DNA from: Atriophallophorus winterbourni | Lineage: Eukaryota > Platyhelminthes > Trematoda > Plagiorchiida > Microphallidae | Length of the DNA stretch: 64,000 nt | Assembly (NCBI GenBank): GCA_013407085.1 | Contig: JACCGJ010013258.1 | Span: 124,001 to 188,000, forward strand | Direction of reading: 5' to 3' | Part shown: in pieces, positions 10,867 to 23,420 of the stretch | How positions within the stretch are numbered: the stretch's first letter is position 1 | How the letters are laid out: every line of letters starts with the position of its first letter | Position numbers and translations under genes: made by a program | Notes under the pieces: generated by a model | Told to the model about the DNA's origin: nothing | What the model saw: the letters and a program-made list of their open reading frames with translations, nothing else | The model's database searches: none

Positions 10867-11060
10867 CGGGCGTGATGGCGAACGGACAGACGGACCTGAT
10901 GAAAACCAATGAATGCCAATTTCAAGTCACTTCGAATGAAGTTCTCCTGATGATGTCATCTAGGCTGATGACGAAACGTCCGCCAACAACTACACAAGCT
11001 CGCGAACATCATCTGAACAACAGTCACTATTGTTTCCGACACCCTGGATATATTATTCCA
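10867..11060 (+). ncRNA. 3' region of the Penelope-like element with hammerhead-like core
   Basis: The core CTGATGA near 10,947 is followed by a hairpin (GTCATC with GATGAC), then GAAAC and GTC at about 10,978. This is the same arrangement as in the inverse copy. Stem I pairing is not evident. Homology with the inverse copy runs through CTACACAAGCTC near 10,990. Confidence 0.5.
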
Positions 11061-11437
11061 ACTTTGAATTCCCAGCAACAGCCGTGGCCATGGTTGCAAG
11101 ATGGAAAAACTAAATTTCAAACGGAACTGCCACGTATATTTATTCGGTACGTGTGTGCTTTGCATGAAAATCCCTACGTTCCGATTTGGTAAGCTCACAA
11201 GGTTTCTGTTCATTCAAATCAATACTTGACGATAATATAAGAGGTAATCCGAATTTTGCACAAAACTATTAATAAACTATCATCGTCTCTTTGATTTCGA
11301 TTAAATTTATACTTGCTCATATATACATTTTCATCTATAGTTACACTCTGCGGTTATTTGAAGTAAATTGCTTTTTGAACCATAAATCCTGAATTTTGAA
11401 TCTCGAAACTTATGTTACATACATTTGCGTACAATAA

Positions 11438-12775
11438 TTAGACACTGGTTATTGGTTCTTCCGAAACTAATCCTGTTTGGCCAAGTCGAAGCACTGGAGA
11501 AAGCTGCACGTTTTCTGGCGTGCTACTTAGAGCAGGTGCATCATTTGCGGCTGTATCTTGCGTTGAGATAACATACCGCTGCTTGACAATTGAGATTGCG
11601 TCCATAGAAGAGAAGGAACTACAGGAGTCACCTGTCCGGGTGATATCGTCCATTGCGCTAAGACAATTAACGTCATCTGGGCGGAGATCAATACTAGTGG
11701 CAAATTGCTGTTCACAATGCCCGTCTGTGACTGAGTAGCGTTTTGCTCTGCTTAATTTTTCTCCTATTGAAATTACAATATACTGCCTAATCTGGAACGG
11801 AGGGTTGTCAAGCTTTTTGTGAAGTTTGGTCCAGCGTTGCGTTAGCGATATACTTAGCCCTAGAAGGGAATTGCATCCCGATCCGCCTGGTAATTGAATT
11901 CAAACAGGATTGATCCTGGACAGTTATTCATCCTCCATCATCCTACACGGTTTATTAGCATTGTGTGAGTAGAAGGCTCCATACCCATAATTCAAAGGAT
12001 ATCTTTTATACGCCTGCAATGAAGATATCTGCGAGAATAAGATTTCTTAATAAATGGTTCTGCTTGGTTAGAAACTGGTACATTTCTAGTTCTAGATTTG
12101 AGAGCAGATGAATTGCAGTGCAGTGTTTCGATTTGCCGATGCAAACCATTCAATTCCTGGATAATTTGTTCCAGCACGGGTGAACCGACATAAATTGCAC
12201 GTTGTCGTTTTCGTGTACTGTCCTTACTGATCTTAGTACGCTTCTCATAGGTTTCACCTACATTTGTTACCTTGTTAGTGGTAGCTCCCATCTAGGACGG
12301 GTTACCTGGCTAACCGGTTCGACTTTTCCTTTTGCTGCAGTTAATCTGGATTCTTTAGTTGCAGGTTTTTTTAAGTTCTCCTTACATTGACCTCCTTGGG
12401 AGGATGGTGTAACTGGTTAACAATGTCAACTCATGTATTGACTTCAGTTGTCTCCGGGCTCATATTTTTACGCAAAAATGATGAATAAGTTTGAGTGAGT
12501 ACGGCGTTCGAAGAGTTAGGCAAAGGTTCACTATTTTAAGGTTTCACGATAAAATGGAGCAGCTTAACGGGCAGCCTAATGGCAAAAGGTGCAATGCCAA
12601 TGCAACTAGCGGTAATTTGCATAAATCGCATAGTAAGATTTATGTATGCCAGAACAGCTAAAGTGAGCCCAACGCTTGCAATCGGTGCACCCAATGCCTC
12701 TGACCAGCTTTTAACAGCAATTGCCGTTGTGTCAAACATTAATTGTACTCACCTCACAATTAGAGTGATTTAATC
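11438..12775 (-). pseudogene. PHD-finger ORF1-like relic, probably from a CR1-type LINE
   Basis: Read on -, 12,740-12,540 gives IGCTDCKRWAHFSCSGI, then YYAIYANYR, then HWHCTFCH. This is the second half of a PHD zinc finger, with three in-frame stops. Further down come coiled-coil-like EQIIQELNGLHRQIETLH (about 12,160) and a long open stretch from about 11,886 to a stop at 11,438. ORF1 proteins with PHD fingers are known in CR1-like LINEs, so a LINE ORF1 is the favoured reading. An alternative is a host pseudogene or gene: a GT-AG intron from 12,011 to 11,887 would join two open blocks in phase. No matching ORF2 follows on -. Confidence 0.45.
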
Positions 12776-13250
12776 ACAAGCGTAATTTATCAGCAGTAAA
12801 TATAATGAACGATTTGCTTTTTCAAAATATCGTAAAACAGTTTGTCTATTTTACAGTAATTTCACAGAAGGGCGAATATATGTAATGATGTTTTGAAAGG
12901 GCGTAAGATATACAACCAAGTTAAGCGTACCACGCAATTTCGCTGTGACTCATGGGTTTGTTTCTATTTGCAAATATAATTAATCTCCCTCTGAAGTTAC
13001 TATTAGTTCGACACTTATTTCGTAAACACTGAAGGCTTGAGCAACTTACATTGGTAAATATAGTATTCTAGTTGAAATGATGCAAGCACTCTTGTTTCTG
13101 GATATCTTATAATGTAGTTGTTCGTCATAAGCATGTTAAGTGGCCAGGAATGCCTTAAATTATGAAAAAAAACGTAGGGAACAATAAACCACATGTTTAA
13201 GTTTGTGAGTAATTATCCCGTCGAAATTTTTTTGAAATTTATATCACAGC
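12776..13250. other. No gene recognised
   Basis: AT-rich spacer. Nothing with a motif or splice context was seen on either strand. Confidence 0.5.
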
Positions 13251-13264
13251 GGTTCATATTGAGA

Positions 13265-13400
13265 GCATTCGGCTAATGTTTTGCTCTTATTTGAGCTCAT
13301 CAGCGGTGAAAACGTCTGCTTCGCTTGGGATTCGAAGCCCCGCACGTCATTATTCCAGTCCAAAGTCTTATCATCTGGGTCACTTTTAACCTTCTCATCG
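13265..13400 (-). mobile_element. Diverged SINE fragment with hammerhead remnant
   Basis: On the minus strand the B box region GGCTTCGAATCCC is followed by GCGAAG, then CTGATGAGCTCAAATAAGAG, which is identical to the other SINE copies through core and stem II. The next bases read CAAAAC instead of CGAAAC, and the stem I strand is changed, so the ribozyme is probably inactive. The A box region is barely recognisable. Confidence 0.7.
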
Positions 13401-14504
13401 AACAAACACCACGCATATACTAATCCCTATATAAGATGTTTAAACGCATATAAATGTGTTTGTGGACAGGCAATTGAGCAGGTTGCTTTTAACGCCCATA
13501 TCATGTTCTTGACATACACGAGCATTTAGTTCTCAATGCATCCACTCTATTTAACCATCCAAATCGTTATTGTACTGTCCCTATCTGATACGTGCACACT
13601 ACATGGGAAAGATTGTGGTATGTGTGATATGGAAAAGCATTGAAATTCGAAATTCTATTCATTATTATGGTTTGTCACGCAAACTACATGCGTTTAGGCT
13701 AAACTGATTGAGCAATTGTTTTTACCAGCTTTTCCGATCTGAGGTTTAAAAGGTCAACTTGTTTATGCGGGAGCTCAACAGATTCCAGCGAACAATCTTA
13801 CTATTTGAGAGCCTATTTCAGTAGATCAACACTCTCTTACCGAATACCCACAGGGTTGTAGCGATAATGCTTGAAGAAATCATATATGTATGTAGAAGAT
13901 AGAACGCCCGATCATATTCACTAAACGCTAATGTGATTTTAGCAACACAATGTGATAGAAAATTTTTCCCAGCGATCTCTAAGAATTTTGGATGCAACAA
14001 TAATTCAAAAAAGGGGTTAACTGATTACACCTTGATAAGGTGGTGAAGAATATATCCATGTGGATATGTTGCTTTAGCTTTTTGGATTTTTATAGATCGT
14101 AAATTCACAGCAGTCTTTACAAAGTGTTACAATCATGTTTACACAAAATAAGCACAGTCGAAACGGGGATAAACGATCATCGTTTTTATTGTTTCAAAAC
14201 TATTTACATTTGAGGTCACAATTTTCAGACAAATGCATTCACCAAATGAAGGAATTCAACACACGTACTATACAAATGGTTCGTGTCATCCGAATATAAT
14301 TAAGGTACCCTATGGTGCTGCTGAAGACTATCATTTTGTTGCATCCTGGTGAATTGCCCACTTTCTATTGTACTATAATTATATCTATAGAATATTACCC
14401 TATTTATAAAATTTAACATTATTGTTTTAGTATATTGGTTGACGTGTTTCACACGTTTAATACTGAATTATCTTAGATGCGAGACCATGGAACGTTTCAA
14501 GGAC

Positions 14505-14509
<5 letters not shown>
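13401..14509. other. No gene recognised
   Basis: Spacer with only short open frames and no supported feature. Confidence 0.5.
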
Positions 14510-14570
<61 letters not shown>

Positions 14571-14586
14571 ATATATATATATATAT
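14510..14586. repeat. TA microsatellite
   Basis: Alternating TA for about 75 bases with a single C interruption near 14,569. Confidence 0.95.
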
Positions 14587-15106
14587 GAGATAATATTCAA
14601 TTATATTGAATTACGGTTTCAGGCATAACCACATTGTTTAAAACTCAAACAACTTGAAAGCTCATATCGAAATTAAATAAGCGACATTGCTTTGGAAAAT
14701 GTGTGAGCAATAAATCAGATGAATTTATTTCAGTGCTCACGAATTCCATAGGTTGATGAAATTCTCCTTCCTATATCGTATTATGCATCGAAAATGAAAT
14801 CAGGTAACAGTTTACCTGAACGTTTCCTAAATTTTGTTGAATAATATTGCAATAACTTATTTCTAATATGCATGAAAAATGCTATTTACTAATTGATATG
14901 CGGCAATATGGCGCAAACAACTTTTAATTGCACTAGTAAATATTTCTTAATTTAGCATTCTTTTATGTCAGAATTTTAATTGCTATTTTGGCACGTTGGA
15001 TACAGGATTTTCTGATATATTCACAAATCAGAGGATGCAAAAATGTCGCGCAATTTGTGGAGAATATTGTCCTAATGTTAGTGATAACATTTCGCAAGTT
15101 GCTCAC

Positions 15107-15174
15107 AACGATGCAATATGGCAATAATGGAGTGGGTTTTTGTCTTAGTTTATTCCGTCCCCGGAGCATATCCT
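15107..15174 (-). CDS. Exon 9 of the unidentified minus-strand gene
   Basis: The acceptor TTAATTACAAAG precedes the exon and the donor GTGAGC follows it. Two bases complete the codon begun in exon 8, then EDMLRGRNKLRQKPTPLL and PYCIV are read, ending on a codon boundary. It is basic and short, 68 nt. The next exon downstream was not found, so the gene's 3' end is unknown. Confidence 0.55.
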
Positions 15175-15895
15175 CTTTGTAATTAACAAACAAAAATCCA
15201 AATATCTCAGTTGCAAACTTGAGCTTTACGTTCAAGTCTACGGTCGTCCGTCGGAAACAAAACCACGTGTGAACATCTATGCTAATTTTTCTAGAATGGC
15301 AAATTTCACATTTTGTTGTTTAGAACAGCAAGATTATTGAAATTATTGAAAATGATATTCGGTTTTTCTATTTTATCCCCGAACGTTCTAAAATTGGTTA
15401 AAAAAGCATTTCTATCAGGCTTCACAATCAGTAAAAAAACATCAAGTTACGTCACAATGGTAAGCTGTAGATGAGGGTGATTGAGGCTTTTATCGTGAAC
15501 ATTTCCTTTGTAAACATTCCACCCAGACCTCATTGACTCATGGCATCGATTATGGTAAGCATACTGAAATTTCTTTCAAATCACAAACATACTATTCTCA
15601 CCCCCATGCATCTTCGACGCATTCAAAATCATTAGTCAAAATGAGAACTTAATGAAGCCAAATTTGAAACTTTCAATTCAAATTAAAAACACGAAAAACT
15701 GCAGAAAGCGTTACAAGAACTTCTTCTCTTTTGACATCAAGCGTATGTTCACCCGTCGTGTGATGTTTTGTTCTCGCAATGCACTCAATAGCACAAGTGG
15801 TGCATTCCAAAAAGGATTTGATATCCGCGGGTATTTCCCTATATTGATGCTAATGACCATGTGTACTAAAGTTGTAATTTCGTATTCCTTAACAC

Positions 15896-15941
15896 CGGCA
15901 CATTCGAGCGTTTTTTCCTGCATGGTCAGCATACCTTGCAT
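15896..15941 (-). CDS. Exon 8 of the unidentified minus-strand gene
   Basis: The acceptor GCAATTTTTAG is followed by a frame starting on a codon boundary (MQGMLTMQEKTLECA). The donor taken is G|GTGTTAAG, leaving one base, which suits exon 9. The frame stays open to 15,711, so a later donor is possible and this 3' border is the weakest in the model. The intron to exon 7 is only 76 bases. Confidence 0.5.
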
Positions 15942-16017
15942 CTAAAAATTGCAAAGAATTTAGTACTAAACATTGAGCTAGAAATAGACCAGCTTCGTAG
16001 TATGAAACTTCACAAAC

Positions 16018-16085
16018 CTCTTTACAAATTTCGGTTGTGGTCCTCAAACCCTGAGTCAATTCAGTTTCGAAAGTAGCATGCAAAT
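16018..16085 (-). CDS. Exon 7 of the unidentified minus-strand gene
   Basis: The acceptor CATCAATTCACAG is followed by two bases that complete the codon split after exon 6, then LHATFETELTQGLRTTTEIC and KE, ending on a codon boundary before GTTTGT. The peptide is strongly helical and, with exon 8, may form a coiled coil. Confidence 0.6.
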
Positions 16086-19000
16086 CTGTGAATTGATGAA
16101 TGGCGAAACACTGAAATGATTTCTATGTTTTAAAGTTTAGCTTCAAAAATTTAATACAATTTGATATCACAGACCATACCGCGTTCGATAATAAATTTGA
16201 TGTTTCAGGAGTTAAAGCTTTAATATTTCCGCTATTTTTGTAGACTAAATAGGCGAATCCAGTTCAAGTAGAAAACGTGAATTCGCCCCTTACCAAGACA
16301 AATACAACGGTTGAGCCTCAGCTAAATCAGCATCAAGCCATTTTGCGATACTACTCCTTACCATTTAGATAATAAAACCCATATAAGCCTAAATATGAGG
16401 CTCGTAACTTAAAACGTGTTGAGGTTTATTGCGTAGATCGTGTCCTAACCAAAGTGAATGTTATTGGTTATTCAGTTTTAAAATATTGTAGTGTTGACTC
16501 ATAAAAGCAACACCTGGATTCAAATATGCGGAATACATATTCTTATAAAACGTGAAATATCTTATGCAAACAAGGAATTTCATAAAGTTTAATCCGTACA
16601 GCTTTTTTTTAAATTTCTCACAGTCACTCTCTTATATCATAGCGGGTTAAGTCGAACTACATTAAATCGTTTCCTTTTAACTAGGTACTCAATCGAGTCT
16701 ATTTCAGGGGCGATTTTTTTTAAGAAACGCTAGTCTCGTCCTATGACTTCTGTATTTAGGAGAAATTCTGAATAGTAAAAACCTTTGTTTTTCATTACCG
16801 CTTCAATGAAGGTTATGGTGTCTGCATAAGGAATGATGTTAGTTTTACCTGGTAAACAATAGCGTCGTTATAATTCACGTCAACAAAAGTTCAACAATGG
16901 GACACTCTATTTCGTTTGTAGACAACGTAATCAGAGATCTCAATATTAAAAGAACGTTGGCGCTATGACTTAAAATATCATAGGATATAACATTCGAAGT
17001 TCATCATAGATGGGCGCTTGAAACCATATATCTTATGATATGTAGAACTGTAACCTTAGTCACACTATAAGAACAATCATAAAAAAATTGCGACGCGACA
17101 ATCGTGAACCTTGGAAATTTCAGCTTTTGGATTGATTCAATTCGAACAGTTTGCTCCACATGTTTAGCGTAGAAACCAAACTAGTTCAACATTTTTCCAC
17201 AGTTGCAATCACATGCAAACGCTGATCGTGCTGCCGTAACATGATGCATGCAAACAGCACAAATCTGGTCGTGGTGTAGTGTATGTGACGGTGAGGCATG
17301 CAAATCAGCTTTTCGTGTATGATTATATAAGATGAACAATCGAACGGATCGTTAATATAAGATTTATCATTTATCTTGGTAATCAACCTTTTGTAATATA
17401 TTGGACTTACTGACTTTGTTCGTTTCAGTGCCATTGTGAACATAATCTGTAGGAAATGTATACATAATAACGAATGCAGATTATCTGAATATATAAAAAA
17501 GCTCTTGCATTAAAATCACTCAAATTACTTGCGTATCCAAAGTAAAGGATACTTGAATTTTTCATTCAAGTTTAAACAATCCGATGATATGAATAATCCT
17601 CATTTTCATACATCTTCATAAAAAACCACAGGTTATTGAGACATGAACATAGAGAAGTCAAACATACAAATGTGCTAGAGAAATTGGATGACACCATTAA
17701 AAAATACATATCAATTAATTAGCATAACAACATGAACATCAAGTGATATTCATGTCACCTGTCGATTATCTCAGTCAGCGTTGGTTCAAAATATGTACGT
17801 TTCTCTAAATTCCAACACGATTGATAATCACCCGTCGAATTCATGTGAAAACCTGACCTCAAGACAAATTACGTTTTGATCAGCCATATATAGACTTTGA
17901 CAATAGGAATCAATCGAAAGCACGTGATGTTTGTACAATCCAACACGCTTTACGTGACTCAGCAATCTGCTTTCTGAATATCGATGTTTAGCACAGGGTA
18001 CCCAACGATGTGTGTTATTCGGTTTCGACAAATGGAATGAGTAACACCTCGAAATTAACTATAATAAATTACGTTTCATGTTCAATTAAGGCGATTGAGA
18101 TCTAGATCTCATATGTTGCCTTGACAAGAAATTAAATTTCATTTGCGAGCATTTGATCACAAGAGGTTTTCAGTCGTCTGAAGTCCAAGGTCAGATAGAT
18201 AATGTGTTGAAGAAATCGCTCCTTTCTAGCTTGTTACCATATTTTTTAATGCTTATAACAACCTGGTTAAACGGGGTATTACAATGAAACAAAGTTACAC
18301 AATTGTTCTTTCGTGTTGCGAGACAGTTGAGAAAAAACGTTTAAGGCGCTGTTTCTGAGTTGACGTAAAATTGCACATTCGAATACTTGGCCAATGTAGT
18401 CATTTTTTGCACACATCACATGCTAACTACGTGTCCAGACTGTGCGATCAGTAGTTTTCAAAATGGTATCCTAAATGGTTTCATTTTTTTCGAATAGTGC
18501 AGCGATAATGTATGCGATCAGTAGCCAATTTAACTGAGCCCAATTGTAAGGTCTTTCATTGTTCGGATGTTATCCTGTCATAAACAAGGCAAATAAGAGA
18601 AAGGTAAGGCAATGTTGACGGTTTCCCATACTCAAGAACAGATGATAAAAATAGGTTTATCCAACACAGTCTACTATAAAACAAGATTACCAATATTTTT
18701 AAGCAAATTCAGAATGTAAAAAAAACGGCCATATGTTTCACTTGTAAAGTTTGAAAATCAATAAATAGTTTTTCAGAAAGATGTTGAAACTTTTATTTTT
18801 TATCCATTTGCTTTGCACAAATTCCCTAGACGTTCATATTTTATGACGTGTGTATACAGCCCTCAAGTAGAGACGGTAATATTCATTTGAGTCTATCCTG
18901 AACAGTGAAGAATGTTTAAGCGAACTCGGTGTGTCAGGTTTCATATACATATGGTTCCTACAAATGAAACACGGTGTTCAATAACGAAATCACTAGGTCC

Positions 19001-19318
19001 TTTTTTGTAAGAGCTACAATCTAAGAAATTACAACCAATGTACAGTGTTGCTCACATCCGCCCCGCTTGAATGGCTGTATGCTGTTGTAATATATTTTCT
19101 ATTGAAATATCATATAAACTTCATTTTGAGATACGCTAAGTTGCAATTCTCTGATATAAACAAAATATACAGCGTAAAAAACTTTATAGTACTTTCGTTT
19201 CGGATATGTTTGTTTCTCAGTAGGCATTTTCAATTAATGTTAGTATGTTTTCACAAAATTGTTATGTCAATCAGACAACCGATTATTAAAAATTTCAATG
19301 CTGAAAATAGAAACTCAC

Positions 19319-19562
19319 AATAATGTGAATTTTCCGGCGCAAACCAGACAGATACATCTTTGCTGGTTAGAAAGGACAAATCGATTCGAAATTTCAGGAG
19401 ACCAAGTTCGCTCATGTATTGTTGACGATCCTTATGCGGTGGGAATTGTAATTGGAACATCACGACATTTGGCGAATTGTCTTGTTGGAACCATTTCAGA
19501 ACCAAGCAATGATCCGTGGTTAGATTATGAAATTCTTCTGCTTCAATTAGTTTTCCAATGAG
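19319..19562 (-). CDS. Exon 6 of the unidentified minus-strand gene
   Basis: 244 nt, open throughout, with acceptor AACATTCTCAG and a strong donor GTGAGT. It reads LIGKLIEAEEFHNLTTDHC at the start and LTSKDVSVWFAPENSHY at the end, with FQLQFPPHKDRQQYMSEL between. The frame is open upstream of its first Met right to the acceptor, as expected for an internal exon. The opposite-strand frame 19,259-19,561 is treated as a shadow. Confidence 0.7.
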
Positions 19563-19982
19563 CTGAGAATGTTAACAAAACGTTAAATTTAGTTTTCAAA
19601 ATTGAAGATTCAAGATTCATGATTTAGGGTTAAAAACGTAACTTGCTGTACACTATTATGGGATATACGTATAAAAATTAAGAACATCGTTACTTGTATG
19701 ATCATAACCGTGTTCTCCATAGGTGGAGAAAAAATAATCCTTAATGGCGACACAAACTGAAAGATGAGAATCTTTGGATGGACGGTAGTTCCGTGTGTAA
19801 AACAAAAATATATACATCAATAGGTAGGAGCCAATGCAGTAGTTCTCAGCATAAGGATTCGTACCCTGTGTGCTATTTCGCTGAGGTAACAATATCTGTC
19901 GGCAAGCTTTTCCACAAAAAGCATACACAAACAGCAAAGAGGTGACGACGACATTTCGAACGTGACTTTGGGAATTGAAGGG

Positions 19983-22130
19983 TCAAAGGATGGTGCGTGG
20001 GAGGATAAAAAAACCGAACTTAAAAAGGTGTTTGAGAGGGTGGTATTTCGCGTAGATGTTTTGATATTTCAGAGTGAGATCGTGTAGGATACGTCTGCAC
20101 TCGAAGGTGCGCGATCCAAGTCTGGTCAGTCGCTGCTCAAAAATTGAATTATTCAATATGGTAACCATTTTGGTTGCGTCGTGATGAATTCGTTCGACGA
20201 GTGATGTGTTTTTTCCCATCTATGACGTTAAAGGTTGTACAGCGTAGTTAACTTCAGAATGTATGTGAGAGTTCAATATTATCGCGAGTAAATGTAGTTG
20301 GAAATGTCCGAAAATGTGTTTCACTGAACCGAAGAAGCTGCACGCACTCTTGTCAACGGCTTCGCACTGAAGGCTGTTCTTCAAAATGACAGACACCTAG
20401 ATCCCGATAAGTTTTTTTGATGAATTCCATTGAATCGGTTGACTGCTGAGTGTATAAGTGAACGGAAAAGGTTTTCTGACTTGAAACATTTTGCAATTTT
20501 TCAAATTAAATGGCAGTTTGTTTGAGATTGACCACTGGTGCAGCTTAATCAAACCTTCTTGTGAACTTGACATTCGTCGATAGATTTGACCTTCGTCCAG
20601 ATTTTTACATCGCTTGCGAATAAAACAAGCTTACTTGCGAGTATGTTAGGTAGATCGTTTATAAATATGAAAAACAGTATCCGACCAAGAATCGAACACT
20701 GAGGGACTCTGCTCGTGGCTTCATTTTTTGGGAAAGTTTCACCACCTTTTCTGACTTTCACTTTGCGTTCAGACAATAACTTGTGAACCATGTAAGTACC
20801 TTTTCGATGACGCTGACATTATGCAGCTTCTGAAGCAGTTAGGAGTGAGTTACTCTGTCGAATGCTTTATATATATCTAAGTAAACGGCACGGACCCAAC
20901 CCCATTGGTCTAGTGCTTGCGTCCAGTCATTTAGAGTCATGAGAAAGTTAAGCAAACGATAATTTGTTTTCCTTACCCCGTGTTGTGTGACTGGTAATAG
21001 CGGATGATTATCAAGATGTTCAACAAAGCGTTTACACACAAGGCCTTCCAAAATTTTAGAAACGCTGTAAGGAGCTCTACTGGGCGGTAATTTGCCGGAT
21101 CAGAACGACTGCACCTTTGCAGATTTGTGTGATAACCCCTGTTTTTTATTAAGTTGGTACGGTTTCCCTATATAATGAGTGCCTAAATAGACCACATAGT
21201 GGGCCACAAAGCTTCAGCTCGCATGACTGAAGAACACCAGGTGTTTTTTCATCCTATCTGGGTAAATCTTTTGCATAACCACAGGATTTACCTCGATGTT
21301 ACCTAGGCATTCAACCTGTAGTGGGCGCGCAAAAAGGCGCCAGAATTGACACGTTCTTTTTATAAAATACTTGCGCATAAAATGGAATTAGGCATCAGCT
21401 GTATCCTTGGCATCATCAGTCTGTCTGTTTTCTGTCTGGATAGGAGATACACCTGGTTTAAACTTGGTCGCGGTGTTTACGATGGTGTACGTGGTTTGGA
21501 GGTTGAAACCAGATCTAGAATGCGTGATTCAGTTAGCCCCCTTTGTTGTTTAAATTAATGGACATGGTTGTACAGCGGATTGAAAGTGATTATCTTACGA
21601 AATTCGTACTCAAGGGAATTCTGAGTGTGCACACTTTTAGTGTAGATATGTGGGATGTTAAAATCACCTATTATTAACAATGTGCATTCTCTGAGGTTTT
21701 CAGCGTGGCGCATCATTTGTAACAACGTTTTATTGTGGGCATCGAAATAGTTGGGGGAGCGGTAGATCACACCAAATATGCAGTTCTCTCCAGGTTTTAC
21801 GCGAAGGCTACCTCGCATGGTGTCCTATAGCTCAAACCTTGTGTCAGGTACAGCTGTGAATTAAAGACGTTCCTTATAATACAGAGCAACTCCACCACCT
21901 GATCTTGAACGGTCTCATCAATGTAGGATCATGTTGGGAAGTGCTAGCATGCAATCGTTCACCTGATCGTAAGCCAATGTTTCGGTTACAGAAATGATGT
22001 TAGCAGAAAACTGAGCATTAAATTGGGATAATTGGGCTATTTTGTTCCGCAAGCATTCTGCATTCGTCTTTTGACATTTAACAGTGGTTTTCGTGTGTAG
22101 CAAAATTACGCGCATCATGTTTGTATGTCC
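19983..22130 (-). pseudogene. CR1-like LINE ORF2 (endonuclease plus reverse transcriptase), broken
   Basis: Read on - from 22,118: endonuclease blocks NIISVTETLAYD, GVIYRSPN and LIIGDFNIPHI (catalytic GDFN intact), then a decayed linker, then RT blocks FVEHLDNHPLLPVTQHG, AVYLDIYKAFDRVTH (motif A), VPQCSILGRILFFIFIND (motif B, normally VPQGSVLGP), LFASDVKIW (FADD changed to FASD) and a C-terminal RIHHDATKMV and LGSRTFECRRILHDL. Stops and frame changes separate the blocks. It lies within an intron of the minus-strand gene and in the same orientation, which is unusual for tolerated LINEs but harmless here as a decayed copy. Confidence 0.85.
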
Positions 22131-23041
22131 GACACCCTGGGAGCCGGATGAATGCCGTTTTTAGAAACAACTTCGAAGTTTAGTCTGTCCGTGTCTTCGC
22201 ACGGCGTTGCTGCAGCTTGCGTTTCGAAGGCAGCCTTCGGTATGCTGAGTCTGAGGTCATTGAAGATATTTTTTAGTGTATTGTCAATTTTGTCTGACAA
22301 TAACTGTTAAGGCAGAAGTTAGGAAAGTGAGTTTTAAGGGAAGTGGTCAATCACGTATGTTGTTTTCAGATTTTCGTAACCTGAAGGTAATCGCGACAAC
22401 CCTTTTGCGTGCTCCAATCGCTTCTGCAACGTATAACCAATGTATTTAGATTGTTGTTGTTGTTTCGCTGATTCTGTTGTACTGGTATCTTCTGGAACGC
22501 CTGGAAGATTCAGATTGCACTCACTGTTTTTCTTACGGACGCATCCAACTCCTTTTAATTCTTATCAAGTTATTTCGGCGTAGATTTCCTTATTGCCCGC
22601 TGAAATGTCACGTACCATGTAAGAATTAAGAAGAACAATCTAGATATTCTTTTCGCTGATTAGTGTTACTTTTAGTAGCCGCGCTTTGCCGGAGTGTGAA
22701 GAGCTATGGTGGCGAAACAAACGTGAGCAGCTGGAGATTTGTTCCGTTTTTAACCACATCAACGTTGAAAGTGTGAATCCTTGTTCTAGGTCGTATCGTT
22801 GTCTATTCGCCAGAATTGTATGGCTAGACTCTTGTGTGTTGGTACAGAGTACAGAGAGATTTTCGGCGATTTTTACGGCGGCAACATCAGCTGGTAAAAC
22901 CGATTGTATTAGCGGAACTGGTGGGTGCTCCGTGCAAATATGGACCGATCTTTTATGGGTTGCACATTTGAATATGAATTGCACAATGAGGTCATGGAAA
23001 AGACGTATAATTAGGTTGGTATGCCTAATCTGCTCAATCAC
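22115..23041 (-). pseudogene. Probable ORF1 of the same CR1-like LINE
   Basis: Directly upstream of the ORF2 endonuclease on - lies an open block 22,640-23,041 ending HHSSSHSGKARLLKVTLISE, then in another frame LNTLVIRCRSDWSTQ near 22,430, then 22,115-22,300 up to the ORF2 start. 'GKxRLLKV' followed by an 'RSDxSxxER'-like segment resembles the ORF1 C-terminal part of CR1-type LINEs. Assignment rests on this resemblance and on position. The open + frame 22,686-23,066 is a shadow. Confidence 0.5.
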
Positions 23042-23070
23042 TAGAGCCCAGACTTATGAACTATGATTTT

Positions 23071-23420
23071 AAACCCATGGCCATGAATAAAAGCTTATTT
23101 TAATCATTTTCTCCTCACACTACAACGGGTGTCAGGTTTGTGTATTTATCCGTTATAGCAATAGGATTAGGATGCGTTAGCGCTCGAAACGGTGAAAGAT
23201 TGGCTAAAATTTGAGCTTTGATGTTTCATATATTTGGTTTTACATCAAATTAGTCCACACGTATGCGGATTTGGTCTAAACATATGATTATGAAAATTGA
23301 TTATTTTCATGCATTTCCAGGACACAACTACGACTTATCAAGTGGAGACAGTAAGATTAGGATACGCGTGCACCAAATCAGTCCAATGAATGCATGACTA
23401 GTCCGTCTGTTCAAAAATAT
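23071..23420. repeat. Diverged relics of the hammerhead satellite
   Basis: 23,071-23,200 follows the intact unit at 31.4-32.9 kb (AAACCCATGGCCATGAA, later AGGATTAGGATGCG and GCTCGAAACGGTG). 23,290-23,420 carries GTGGAGACAGTAAGATTAGG again. The ribozyme cores are no longer recognisable. Confidence 0.5.

Noticed and set aside
19259..19561. A 100-residue + frame opposite exon 6
   Set aside because: The minus frame has both splice borders and fits the phase of its neighbours; the + frame has neither.
21395..21425. A hammerhead candidate on - (CTGATGATGCC)
   Set aside because: No GAAA or cleavage triplet follows; it lies in the linker of the CR1-like LINE.
22686..23066. A 126-residue + frame
   Set aside because: It is antisense to the ORF1-like block of the CR1-like LINE, which explains the open frame.
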